DNA from: Xanthobacteraceae bacterium
GTDB taxonomy: Bacteria; Pseudomonadota; Alphaproteobacteria; Rhizobiales; Xanthobacteraceae
Assembly (NCBI GenBank): GCA_030037185.1
Contig: JASHRR010001024.1
Span: 1 to 17,070 of the forward strand
Length of the DNA: 17,070 nt
Reading direction: 5' to 3'
Shown here: piece by piece, positions 1 through 8,349 of the stretch
Layout: every line of letters begins with the position of its first letter
How positions within the stretch are numbered: position 1 is the stretch's first letter
Made by a program: the position numbers and the translations under genes
The notes under the pieces: generated by a model
The model's database searches: none
Told to the model about the DNA's origin: nothing
Seen by the model: the letters and a program-made list of their open reading frames with translations, nothing else

Positions 1-109
1 CTCGGAGGATCGCCGACCGTCCGCGCCGCCGGCCGACGCGCTAAATCCGGTTGCCGCCATGCCGGCGGGGAGGTCTGCGCGGGATCAAGGTCATGGCCCT
101 GCTCCTTGG

Positions 110-1825
110 CTAAGCCTTGTGGACGGTGTTGCCCCCCGTCACGGTCTCTAGGATGGCGATATCCTTGATCTTGTTCGGGTCCACGCTATGTGGATCGTCG
201 GCCAGCAGCACGAAATCGGCGAGCTTGCCGGCCGTGATCGATCCTTTGATGGCTTCTTCGTGCGTCGCATAGGCGCCGTTGATGGTGTTGACCCGCAGCG
301 CTTCGGCGACACTAATGCGCTGCTTGCTGCCCCAGGTCTCGCCATTCCAACCCGTGCGCGTGACCATCCCCTGGATGCCCATCAGCGGCGAGAATGGACC
401 GGGACTGAAATCCGAGCCGGCCGCCGCCGTAATCCCGGCATCCGCGAATGACCGGTAGGCCATGCAGCGCTGCATGAGCTGTTCACCGTAGAAGTGGAAT
501 TTATCGGTGTTGTAATAGCCGTAGGACGTGAACGGCGCCGGCACGGCGCCAACCGACTTGATTCGCCGCAGCAGGTCATCGTTGATGAGCGTGCAGTGGG
601 TGATCTTGGGGCGTGGATCGAAGCGCGGAAATAGTTTCTGTGCGCGCTCGTAGGCGGTCAGCACCAAATCGATAGCGACGTCGCCATTGGCATGGCAGTT
701 CACTTGAATGCCGGCGCGGTGCATGCGCTCGACCCAGCCGTTGAGCTCATCCTGCGCGAACAGGACGTTGCCCTTGTAGGGCGGCTCGACACCCGGATAG
801 GGCACACTCATCGCCATGGTGCGCTCCGAGAACGAGCCGTCGCAGGTGTGCTCGGAGGTGGCGCCGAAACGGATCCATTCGTCGCCGAATCCAGTGGCAA
901 TACCGGCCTTCAGCATGGCCTCGAGCATGTCGTCCTGGGCTTCATAGCTCACACGATGCAGCAGGTCTCCCCGCGCTCGGACCTCCTGCAGGGCAAACAG
1001 GTCCCCGCCTTCGTGGTGGACGCTGGTGAGGCCGTAGCGCACGAATTGCTTCGAGATATAGGCCTGCGCTGCGCGGTTACGCTCTTGCGTTTGAGCCGCA
1101 GTAAATACCGGGCGATTGCCGACCGTGTTGAACACCAGCCGCGCCCGGTCGGTCACCCGGCCGTTGAGGTCGCCGTTGCGGTCGCGATCGTAGGTGCCGG
1201 CCGCCGAGTCCTTGATGTCCTTGGTAACGCCGGCGAGTTCGAAAGCCTTGTTGTTGTAATAGGAGGTGTGGCCGCCGCGATGGCGCACCGCCACAGGATG
1301 CTCGCGCGACACAGAATCGAGATCGTGGATAGTGAGCGTGCGGTTGTCCTTCACTTTGGTGTCGTCGAAGAAGTAGCCCTCGACCCAGGTGCCGGGCGGC
1401 GTTTGGCGGGCGCGGGCGCGCAGCTTCTCGACAATGCTGTCGATAGTGATGAACTCGACATCATAAGGATTGCCTACGAGGACCTCATAAAGCAGGATCG
1501 CACCCGGCGCGTGGTTATGCGCGTCGATGAACCCGGGGACGATCGTCATCTGCTGAGCGTCGTAGGTGCGCGTTCGTCTGCCGGCGAGCGGTTTGATCTC
1601 CTCGCTCGATCCGACCGCGGTGAACCGCCCGGCCTTCACCGCAAAAGCTTCCGCCCGCGGCATCAGCGGATCAACGGTGTAGACTCTGGCGTTGAAGACG
1701 ACGAGGTCGGGGTCGGAACTCTCGGCTGCGCAAGCGGTATGCCCGAACCACGGCGCCGACAGCAGAACCGTTGAACCGCCGGCAATGAGACCGATGAATT
1801 CACGACGACTGTGGCGGCTCTTCAT
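110..1825 (-). CDS. Tat-exported amidohydrolase (Amidohydrolase_3 / YtcJ-like)
   Basis: Metal-dependent hydrolase of the amidohydrolase superfamily, closest to the YtcJ/NfdA-like group that cleaves C-N bonds of amides or formamides; the substrate is unknown. The start at 1825 gives 571 aa and puts a twin-arginine signal (SRREFIG, residues 6-12, then a hydrophobic stretch to about 33) at the N-terminus. GGAG lies about 8 nt upstream. The frame stays open to 2080, but that extra 85-residue N-terminus has no signal-like character. Metal-site motifs visible: DAHNH (H103, H105), CHANGD, KITHC and GSDFSPGP near the C-terminal third. The composite C-terminal beta-strand domain is present (GKLADFVLL), so the protein looks complete. 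It is divergent from the haem/beta-propeller gene across about 270 bp that should hold both promoters. Periplasmic location is inferred from the Tat signal; haem-free, metal-loaded enzymes often use this route. Confidence 0.9.
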   Translation of the reverse strand: MKSRHSRREFIGLIAGGSTVLLSAPWFGHTACAAESSDPDLVVFNARVYTVDPLMPRAEAFAVKAGRFTAVGSSEEIKPLAGRRTRTYDAQQMTIVPGFIDAHNHAPGAILLYEVLVGNPYDVEFITIDSIVEKLRARARQTPPGTWVEGYFFDDTKVKDNRTLTIHDLDSVSREHPVAVRHRGGHTSYYNNKAFELAGVTKDIKDSAAGTYDRDRNGDLNGRVTDRARLVFNTVGNRPVFTAAQTQERNRAAQAYISKQFVRYGLTSVHHEGGDLFALQEVRARGDLLHRVSYEAQDDMLEAMLKAGIATGFGDEWIRFGATSEHTCDGSFSERTMAMSVPYPGVEPPYKGNVLFAQDELNGWVERMHRAGIQVNCHANGDVAIDLVLTAYERAQKLFPRFDPRPKITHCTLINDDLLRRIKSVGAVPAPFTSYGYYNTDKFHFYGEQLMQRCMAYRSFADAGITAAAGSDFSPGPFSPLMGIQGMVTRTGWNGETWGSKQRISVAEALRVNTINGAYATHEEAIKGSITAGKLADFVLLADDPHSVDPNKIKDIAILETVTGGNTVHKA

Positions 1826-2095
1826 GGGGCATCTCCGGCTTCGCTGGGCGACAGTGACAACAGCCTGAAACGGACCTAAGTCGCGGCTGGCCATGCGTTC
1901 CGGCGCAACATACGCTGCAAAATTCCGTCGCGGAATGCCTTTTAGCTTTGCTGCGGCCCTTGGATCCGGTTCTCGCCAATCCCGCGTTCGCAGAGAAAAA
2001 AACACCTTAGGGGGGCTCGATTGGACGCAAATGGGTGTATGATCTCCACAGCCGGAGGCCAAAGAGTCGATTCTTGCCAAGGGAGGAGAGAAGCG

Positions 2096-3754
2096 ATGTT
2101 CAGCTATAGGAATCGGATACTAGCTGGAACCGCGGCTGCAGTGCTGCTTTTCAGCGTCCACCCGATTCGAGCTGCCGATTTTAACGGCAGCGTCGAGGGG
2201 GTGGTCAAGAGTGCATCCGGACAAGCGCTGTCCGGAGCCTACGTCAAATTGGTGAATGCCGAGAAACGTCTGACATTCATGCTGGTCAGTCAGGCGCAGG
2301 GCCGTTACACAATGAACAACCTGCCGCCGGGGGATTATACGGTGCAGGGCATTGGCAGCGGCTTCCAGAGCAAGCCTATGCCGGTGACTTTGACGGCCGG
2401 CAAGCCGGCGACAGCCGATGTGTCGCTGACGGATCAGCAAGCGGAGGTGCCGAACGGATGGGTTCGCAGCCCCGGGCGCGTAGCCGGCAACGAACTGGAT
2501 TACCAGCTGGACCCGCCGAATCTGCCGGAAGGCGCAGGCAAAGCGATCATGGAGCAGAAGTGCACCCAATGCCATTTCCTGTGGCGCCCGACGCAAATGC
2601 GGTGGAGCCACGACAATTGGCAGAAAAAGATCGCCTGGATGCGCGAGCGTATCCATGAAAAACGGGGGGCCGTCGATCTGACCGACGAAGAAGCAAAGAT
2701 CGTGGTGGATTATCTGGCGGCGAATTTCTCAGCCGACGCGCCAAGGGCCGATCCCAATGGCCGCTTGTCGAGAACACCGCTGCAAGGCGCCGCCGCGCAA
2801 TATATCGCCGTCGATTATGCGGTTCCGAATCTGGACTCGGCGCTTCACGACCTCACGGTGGATCCGCAGGGCATTGCCTGGGTCAACGAACTCAACCAAT
2901 ACAAGCTCGGACGATTCGATCCGAAGACGTATGAATTTACCGAGGTCAGTCCGCCCGCCGGGTCAAAGCAGCTGACCGCTCTCAATCACATGGGGCCGCC
3001 GGTGCGAGGCGCCGGTGACTCGATCTGGATGGCTGAGGTTGGCGCCAACCGCCGCTGGTTGCAGTTCGACACCAAGTACCAGCAGTTCACCGCCTATCCG
3101 GCCGACTTTCTCAAGGGGCAGATCACCGGCAACAGCATGCGAGCTGACCCGAATGGGAAGATGATCTGGTCGACTGCCGGCACCCGGATTGTCGGGTTGA
3201 ATGTCGAAACCAAGCAGTTCGTCGCCTATGACATTCCTCACTTCGTCGAGACTAAGCAGAATCCGGGCGCCTACGGGATCGATGTCGCGGGGGACGGCAG
3301 GGTTTGGTTTGCCGAGCGGGAAGCCAATAAAATAGGCCGGCTGGACCCTGAGACCGGAAAGATCGACGAGTTCAAGACGCCCGGGCTCGACATTCCGCGC
3401 CGGATGGGCGCGGATTGGGAGGGCAATATCTGGATCGGCTTCCATGAGACCGGGAAGCTCGTGAAGGTTGATCAGAATACCGGCAAAATGACCTCCTACT
3501 CGCCTCCGACCCCGAACAACGGCGCGTATCACGTGGTCACCGATGCAAAGCACAAGGTGATTTGGCTGACCGAACAGACGGCGGACAAAATCGCCCGCTT
3601 CGATCCCAAGACGGAAACCTGGACGGAATTCTCGCTGCCGATAGCAGAGTCGGACGCGAGAAGGATTGAAATCGATCCGTCCAACCCGAATCGCATATGG
3701 TGGTCGGGCGACACTTCGAGCCATCTGGGCTACATCGAGGTGCTCGACCAGTAA
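2096..3754 (+). CDS. Secreted three-domain protein: carboxypeptidase-regulatory-like + CxxCH haem site + Vgb-like beta-propeller
   Basis: 552 aa from the ATG at 2096, which follows a strong GGAGGAG at 2082-2088; earlier in-frame starts lack a site. A Sec signal ends near residue 26 (PIRA/AD). Residues about 30-115 form a carboxypeptidase-regulatory-like beta-sandwich (GVVKSASGQALSGAYV, LPPGDYTV). Residues about 145-215 look like a small cytochrome-c-like domain with one haem-binding CTQCH (156-160) and the helix DLTDEEAKIVVDYLA. From about 235 to the end there are repeated W-[IV]-x-E / NKIGRLDP blades typical of virginiamycin B lyase (Vgb). H479 and E493 keep the 14-residue spacing of the catalytic His and Glu known for Staphylococcus Vgb. 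Lyase activity on streptogramins is not implied; a periplasmic redox-linked lyase, sensor or binding protein is equally possible. It is divergent from a Tat amidohydrolase and convergent with an amidase. Confidence 0.88.
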   Translation: MFSYRNRILAGTAAAVLLFSVHPIRAADFNGSVEGVVKSASGQALSGAYVKLVNAEKRLTFMLVSQAQGRYTMNNLPPGDYTVQGIGSGFQSKPMPVTLTAGKPATADVSLTDQQAEVPNGWVRSPGRVAGNELDYQLDPPNLPEGAGKAIMEQKCTQCHFLWRPTQMRWSHDNWQKKIAWMRERIHEKRGAVDLTDEEAKIVVDYLAANFSADAPRADPNGRLSRTPLQGAAAQYIAVDYAVPNLDSALHDLTVDPQGIAWVNELNQYKLGRFDPKTYEFTEVSPPAGSKQLTALNHMGPPVRGAGDSIWMAEVGANRRWLQFDTKYQQFTAYPADFLKGQITGNSMRADPNGKMIWSTAGTRIVGLNVETKQFVAYDIPHFVETKQNPGAYGIDVAGDGRVWFAEREANKIGRLDPETGKIDEFKTPGLDIPRRMGADWEGNIWIGFHETGKLVKVDQNTGKMTSYSPPTPNNGAYHVVTDAKHKVIWLTEQTADKIARFDPKTETWTEFSLPIAESDARRIEIDPSNPNRIWWSGDTSSHLGYIEVLDQ

Positions 3755-3780
3755 AGTAGCACGGGAGGCAGTGGCGGATA

Positions 3781-3811
3781 GCAGGGGGGCGCGCCGTGCG
3801 CGCCCCCCTGC
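3781..3811. terminator. Perfect 14-bp stem hairpin between convergent genes
   Basis: GCAGGGGGGCGCGC at 3781-3794 is exactly complementary to 3798-3811, with a 3-nt loop (CGT). It lies between the stop of the haem/beta-propeller gene (3754) and the stop of the oppositely oriented amidase (3824). There is no T-run on either side, so it may act as a bidirectional terminator, a 3'-end stabilising hairpin or a polymerase block, rather than a textbook intrinsic terminator. Confidence 0.7.
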
Positions 3812-3823
3812 CGCCGCCATATG

Positions 3824-5773
3824 CTAGGGTTCTGGAACCGGTCCGAACTCCGGCGGCGGAATGCGGTGCTTGGTTGCTGCCTCGTACGCCGACGCGATGC
3901 GAATGAGCGTCGGCTCGGCAAAAGGCCTGCCGAAGAACATGATGCCCACCGGAAGCTTTGCCGGAATGGGCCCGATGAGGCGGGTACCACCTGCGGCATC
4001 TCGGACTCTATCAAACACGTGAGTGGTGAAACCGGCCGGAACGGACAGTGTAGGAATGCCGTGTTGTCCCAGCAGGCCCCAGACGGAGTTAGTCCGGCCG
4101 GCCAGCGGTGGCTCAGTGGGCGCACCCAGGATATAAGCCGGAATGTTCCCCGACGGCGAAACCAGCGCATCGAGGTTCTCCTGCGCCATACATTGCAGAA
4201 CGACTAGCTGATAGGCAAACCTGTCCTGAAAAACGTTCGCCATATCGAGCGTCAAGCTGCCGTTCAACTCCTCGAGCGCCGCTTTTCTATCGACAAAACC
4301 CGCGTCCGGACGAATATCCCGATAGAAGTTCGACTTGTCGATCAAATCCCTGATGGACTTGATATTCGCATCGCCGCGCTCCCTGAGGTAGCGGCTCAGC
4401 ATGTATTTGCTCAGGCCAGCATTGGACGCCGGTGCGATATTCCGGATCGTGAAACCAGCCGGGACAAGGGATGGATCGAAAAACATATCCACCAGCTGAG
4501 CGATGTGATCTGTTGACGGCTTCCCGCTGGAATCCGCCGGGAAGAGATTTGGAAACTGCTCGATGAACACCCGGTTGCGATAGAGCGGCACATACTTGTC
4601 GAGGCAATTGTGAAACAGTGCTCCTCCCTCTCCCGGGTCGATGATCGTGGCTCCGAGTTCGCGCAGATCGCCGATGGCGTGCTCGGCGAGATCGATGGTT
4701 TCGACATCGGCCTCGTTGAACGCTTTCTTGTCCATATGCTCTCGAATGACGCCGATCCGCATCCCGTTCAACGAGCGCTCGTTCGCGAAGCTTCGATAGG
4801 GCTCCGCCGGCAGCCGGCCAATGCTGAATGCTGTCAGTTCATCCCTCGGATCGTAGCCGGCGATGACCTCAAGTACGCGGGCGGCATCCTTGACGGTGCG
4901 GCATAGCGGCCCCACGCGAGTATTCAGCGCCGCGCCAACCATTCCGGCGCGACTGACCAGTTCCTGCGTCGGCGCGAGTCCCACAATGCTGTTGTTCTTG
5001 GCGGGGTGATGTATCGATCCCCCGGTTTCCTCTCCGATGGAGCACGTCACCAGGTTGGCAGAAACTGATGATCCGGACCCGCCGCTGGAGGTGCCGGGAC
5101 TGCGCTGCGTATCGTAAGGGTTACAGAAGGGCCCGCCGAAGGAGCTGCGCGAATTCGGCGTTCCCATTTCTCCCAGATTCGCCTTGGCGAGGATAATCGC
5201 ACCCGCTTCTCGCAGGCGCTTGACGAAGGTTGCATCGCGCGGCGGACGATCGTTCGCGTAAGCGGCATCCATGCCCGCAGTGGTGCGCATATCGAAGGTG
5301 TCGTACTGATCCTTGATGGAAAACACCACGCCGTGGAGAGCGCCGATGAGCTTGCCGGTGGACGCAAAGTAGGCGTCTTGCTGCGCCGCCACTTCCAGCG
5401 CGTCAGGCATTGCCGGATCGTCATCGACCGGATCGGTCATGGTTCGTGCTTTTCGACGATCAAACCCCAGCCTTTCTCGTTGGGCTGGTCTCAAATTCAA
5501 AGTCATCAAGGCATTGAGTTGATGCGCATCCTTGATGGGCGTGATCGGTCCGAGCCCGAGAACCCCATCCGGCTGATTTACACACGTTCCGTTGTACGCC
5601 TTGATGCGGGTCAGGTAGAGCTGCACCACCTGCGTCGCTGTCACTTCGCCTCGCAGGATGGCAGCTTGAATATCCTCAATCGTTGCTTCTTCGATCCGGA
5701 ATTTTGCCGTCTGCGCCGAAACCAGCGACGGCGTGAGTAGGATCAAGGATGCTAATGCCAATCGACCAAGCAC
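3824..5773 (-). CDS. Secreted amidase (amidase signature family)
   Basis: Hydrolyses amide bonds (R-CO-NH2 to acid plus ammonia) through a Ser-cisSer-Lys triad. The GTG at 5773 is preferred because a perfect AGGAGG sits 6 nt upstream (5780-5785). A GTG 27 nt earlier is in frame, but its nearest G-rich site lies only 2 nt away. The chosen start gives 649 aa beginning with a clean Sec signal (hydrophobic core LALASLILL, cleavage after SAQ or SA). Triad residues in this numbering: K154 (VFSIKDQYD), S229 in SPGTSSGGSG, and nucleophile S253 in EETGGSIHHP. The cis-Ser/nucleophile spacing of 24 matches FAAH. About 640 aa is longer than the core family because of the signal and an extra C-terminal region; similar long exported amidases are common in rhizobia. 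Location is inferred to be periplasmic. It is convergent with the upstream gene across a hairpin. Confidence 0.92.
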   Translation of the reverse strand: MLGRLALASLILLTPSLVSAQTAKFRIEEATIEDIQAAILRGEVTATQVVQLYLTRIKAYNGTCVNQPDGVLGLGPITPIKDAHQLNALMTLNLRPAQRERLGFDRRKARTMTDPVDDDPAMPDALEVAAQQDAYFASTGKLIGALHGVVFSIKDQYDTFDMRTTAGMDAAYANDRPPRDATFVKRLREAGAIILAKANLGEMGTPNSRSSFGGPFCNPYDTQRSPGTSSGGSGSSVSANLVTCSIGEETGGSIHHPAKNNSIVGLAPTQELVSRAGMVGAALNTRVGPLCRTVKDAARVLEVIAGYDPRDELTAFSIGRLPAEPYRSFANERSLNGMRIGVIREHMDKKAFNEADVETIDLAEHAIGDLRELGATIIDPGEGGALFHNCLDKYVPLYRNRVFIEQFPNLFPADSSGKPSTDHIAQLVDMFFDPSLVPAGFTIRNIAPASNAGLSKYMLSRYLRERGDANIKSIRDLIDKSNFYRDIRPDAGFVDRKAALEELNGSLTLDMANVFQDRFAYQLVVLQCMAQENLDALVSPSGNIPAYILGAPTEPPLAGRTNSVWGLLGQHGIPTLSVPAGFTTHVFDRVRDAAGGTRLIGPIPAKLPVGIMFFGRPFAEPTLIRIASAYEAATKHRIPPPEFGPVPEP

Positions 5774-5779
5774 AGGGAC

Positions 5780-5785
5780 CCTCCT
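5780..5785 (-). promoter_or_regulatory. Ribosome binding site that fixes the amidase start
   Basis: AGGAGG on the minus strand, 6 nt before GTG at 5773. It lies inside the longer reading frame, which argues that the 5800 start is wrong. Confidence 0.7.
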
Positions 5786-6155
5786 TTTCTTTTGCAACAC
5801 CGCCCCTCAAGAACGCGGCGGCCAGCCAAGATGTGCGTGTTCGCTCGAACCGTTTCTGATGTCCGACAGTTGGGAAGACCGGCGATTTGGCGCCGGGCAA
5901 GCACGCATGCGAGCCCTGCACTCTACGCGGACTAGCCTCAAATGGCCCCGGCAGGTCATGCTATTCCTGCGGAGTTCTGACAGTCAACGCCACGTCAAAG
6001 CTGCCGGGAAAATGCCATACGCTCTCTTTTTTGCGGCGGGCGATCCTGCAGAGGTGGGTGATGCCGGCAGAACGAATGAGCAAGCGGCGATTTTGCTCAT
6101 GCCGAAACCGGTATGGCGCTTCTTGTGTTACATTCTCCACCAGCCCTTCGAAATT
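5786..6155. other. Intergenic region between divergent amidase and hydrolase genes
   Basis: About 370 bp with no convincing gene. An open plus-strand frame runs through it into the hydrolase, but it has no ribosome site and no recognisable protein. It should hold the promoters of both divergent genes. I could not identify convincing -35/-10 pairs. Confidence 0.5.
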
Positions 6156-6167
6156 GAGGAGCAGATG

Positions 6168-6947
6168 ATGTCGCTCGAGAGCATTTCCAAAGGCATTTTC
6201 TTTCGACGGATTTGGCCCGGTTGCGCGATCGCGGCGTGCGCCATCCTATCCTTGTTGCCGATCGGCGCAACCGCACAGGTCGCAGGCGAGTCTCCTGTGT
6301 TTGCTCCGGGACTGCATAATCTGAAGTTGCCGCGAGCAGACGAACCCGCGATCCGCTACGCGCTGTCCATTCCAGCTAACTATTCCCCCTCCGCACCCGT
6401 TCCTCTCATTCTTGCATTGCACTTCGGGGTTCGTGGCGCAGAGGCGGCCGGCGCCGGCGGGGAGGTGGTGCAGATCCTGATTGGTCCGGCGCTCGCGGAA
6501 CTCGGCGCCATCATCGTCGCACCGGATTCGGTGCGAGGCGATTGGAGCAGCGCCGAAAACGAGAAGGCAGTGAACACGCTGCTCGACACGGTCATGGCCC
6601 ACTACGCAATCGACAAGAAAAAGGTTGCGGTCACCGGCTTCAGCATGGGCGGCGCCGGCGCCTGGCATTTTGCGGAGAAATTCCCGGAGCGCTTCAGCGC
6701 GGCGATTCCAGTCGCCGGCAGGCCGCCGGCATCCGCCTCCGGGTGGCGGCTTCCGGTTCTGGCGATTCATTCTCGCGATGACCAGGTCGCACCTTTTGGC
6801 CCGACGCAAACGCGGATTGCGGAACTTCAGAAAGCCGGTGTGGATGCAAAGCTGATCACACTAACCGGGATCACGCATTACCAGACCTACCGCTTCAGAG
6901 ATGCGTTGCGAGAGGCGGTCCCGTGGTTACGGGAGGTTTGGAAGTAG
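6168..6947 (+). CDS. Secreted alpha/beta hydrolase (esterase / PHB-depolymerase-like)
   Basis: Serine hydrolase of the alpha/beta fold, probably an exported carboxylesterase. Two adjacent ATGs (6165, 6168) follow GAGGAG at 6156-6161. The second has the better 6-nt spacing and gives 259 aa; the frame further upstream has no such signal. An N-terminal hydrophobic segment (about residues 19-36, ending GATAQ) looks like a Sec signal. The nucleophile elbow GFSMGG places S159; the acid is D204 or D205 in HSRDD, and H237 in GITHYQT completes the triad. The oxyanion region is LALHFG. The length suits small PHB-depolymerase or phospholipase/carboxylesterase-type proteins. It is divergent from the secreted amidase and 118 bp before an aldo/keto reductase on the same strand, so co-transcription is possible. 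Substrate unknown. Confidence 0.85.
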   Translation: MSLESISKGIFFRRIWPGCAIAACAILSLLPIGATAQVAGESPVFAPGLHNLKLPRADEPAIRYALSIPANYSPSAPVPLILALHFGVRGAEAAGAGGEVVQILIGPALAELGAIIVAPDSVRGDWSSAENEKAVNTLLDTVMAHYAIDKKKVAVTGFSMGGAGAWHFAEKFPERFSAAIPVAGRPPASASGWRLPVLAIHSRDDQVAPFGPTQTRIAELQKAGVDAKLITLTGITHYQTYRFRDALREAVPWLREVWK

Positions 6948-7065
6948 GACTTGATGGTGGGCTCGACGGCCTGCAGGTCCAGCGTGGTAAACGAGAATGT
7001 CAGCCGCCATATAGGTCGCCAGCGGCATCCCGAGGTAATTTGAAACCGCACGAGAGCCCGCGATA

Positions 7066-7929
7066 ATGCACTCCATGACAATCGGCGAGACTCGCCGAAT
7101 ACGCGGCGTAGCCGTTCCCTCGATCATGTATGGCACGGCCTGGAAGCAGGAGCGCACGCAGGCGCTGACCTCCGAGGCCATCGCTTGTGGCTTCCGCGCC
7201 ATCGATACCGCCAACCAGCGCAAGCACTACGTCGAAGCGGGGGTTGGCGCTGCGACCGGGGCCGCCATCGCCGCGGGCAGCGTGACGCGCGAGCAGCTGT
7301 TTCTGCAGACGAAATTTACCGATCGGCGCGGCCAGGACCATCGATTGCCGTATGATCGCGACGCCGATCTCGCCACTCAGGTCCACCAGTCAATCGACAG
7401 CTCCCTTGAACACCTTCGTGTGACCTGCATTGATAGCTACCTCCTGCACAGTCCCTCGCGCGCTTTCGGCCTCGGCGAAGCCGATTGGCAGATGTGGCGC
7501 GCGATGGAGGAAGCGGCGCGCGCCGGACGGGTTGGCTTGCTCGGGGTAAGCAACATCTCGTCCGCGCAGCTTGCCACGCTCGTCGAGGGTGCGAAGATCG
7601 CCCCGGCTTTCGTGCAGAACCGCTGCTTCGCACGCAATCGGTGGGATGCCGACATTCGCGCGCTTTGCCGGATGCACGACATCGTCTATCAGGGCTTTTC
7701 CCTTCTCACGGCAAATTGGCAGGAGCTATCGTCGCCAAGCGCGATCGGCGTCGCCCAACGCCACGGCAAGACGGTTCCGCAAGTCGCCTTCCGCTTTGCG
7801 ATCGATCTCGGGATGCTGCCGCTGACCGGAACCCGCGATGGCCTGCACATGCGCCAGGACCTCGACATCTTTGACTTCGCCCTCAGCGACGAGGATCGCG
7901 ACGTCATGCTCGGACTCGGCGGCCTTTAG
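7066..7929 (+). CDS. Aldo/keto reductase family oxidoreductase
   Basis: NAD(P)H-dependent reductase of the AKR superfamily, TIM-barrel fold, cytoplasmic (no signal). 287 aa from ATG at 7066; another ATG lies three codons in at 7075, and neither has a strong ribosome site. The full catalytic tetrad is present: D47 (AIDTAN), Y55 (QRKHY), K83 (LQTKF) and H128 (YLLHSP). The C-terminal cofactor-binding part is recognisable (GVSNISSAQL, PQVAFRFAIDLGMLPLTGT). The length is normal and no defect is seen. It follows the exported hydrolase by 118 bp on the same strand and may reduce a carbonyl product of that pathway, but this is only an inference from position. The exact substrate cannot be told from sequence. 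Confidence 0.9.
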   Translation: MHSMTIGETRRIRGVAVPSIMYGTAWKQERTQALTSEAIACGFRAIDTANQRKHYVEAGVGAATGAAIAAGSVTREQLFLQTKFTDRRGQDHRLPYDRDADLATQVHQSIDSSLEHLRVTCIDSYLLHSPSRAFGLGEADWQMWRAMEEAARAGRVGLLGVSNISSAQLATLVEGAKIAPAFVQNRCFARNRWDADIRALCRMHDIVYQGFSLLTANWQELSSPSAIGVAQRHGKTVPQVAFRFAIDLGMLPLTGTRDGLHMRQDLDIFDFALSDEDRDVMLGLGGL

Positions 7930-7969
7930 CGGCGCCGCCATTATTCTAGCAGCGGCCGAGGCGGCGCCG
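7930..7969. repeat. Inverted repeat after the aldo/keto reductase, possible terminator
   Basis: CGGCGCCGCC at 7930-7939 pairs perfectly with 7960-7969, leaving a 20-nt loop. It starts right after the reductase stop codon. No T-run follows, so termination is uncertain. Confidence 0.35.
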
Positions 7970-8338
7970 TGCCGTTCCAAAACAGCTCGGCTGCGGCGAA
8001 TGGCGGTCTCAATCGTTCAGCCGCGCGGTCCACGGCGGCCGTTCGCCGAAGCTGCCGGGCGACGTACGCTTTTGTCGAGGCACGGGTGATCGTGCTGGCG
8101 CGCGAAACGCGCGAGCCTGCAAAAAGCACGACCTCGTCCATCTCGCTCCAAGTGTGGCCGCAGATTATCGCTGGGCGGAGTGGGCACGGCCGAATGGCAT
8201 TTCGACGAAACTCCGGCCCCCGATGCATCTCGCGACAAGCCGGTCGGCTGCAGAAGCAGCGCTATCAGCGGCTGAGATCGACAATCGATATCGAAGGGCT
8301 TAAGCTGGTACCCCAGGGCTCGGGGACGAGTCGATTGC
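7970..8338. other. Non-coding stretch upstream of the cytochrome gene
   Basis: About 370 bp without a recognisable gene. The cytochrome frame is open upstream and a minus-strand frame spans 7941-8228, but neither extension resembles a known protein or has a ribosome site. A promoter for the cytochrome gene is expected here; none could be pinned down. Confidence 0.45.
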
Positions 8339-8349
8339 GGAGGGAATTC

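Noticed and set aside
1..60. Minus-strand ATG at 60 that could begin a gene leaving the left edge
   Set aside because: Only 20 codons are visible, with no ribosome site and no family resemblance.
692..1774. Long plus-strand frame opposite the amidohydrolase gene
   Set aside because: It mirrors the codon pattern of the real gene on the other strand and resembles no known protein.
2021..2043. TTGGAC and TATGAT resembling a sigma-70 promoter upstream of the haem/beta-propeller gene
   Set aside because: The spacing is 11 bp, far from the usual 16-18, and no other -35 box fits the TATGAT.
2963..3820. Long minus-strand frame opposite the beta-propeller gene
   Set aside because: It is an antisense shadow of a well-supported gene and crosses the hairpin.
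6948..7065. Minus-strand frame reading AVSNYLGMPLATYMAADI, protein-like in appearance
   Set aside because: It is short, no family is recognised, and it runs out of phase into neighbouring genes.
7941..8228. Minus-strand frame of 95 codons between reductase and cytochrome genes
   Set aside because: No ribosome site and no recognisable domain; it ends inside an inverted repeat.
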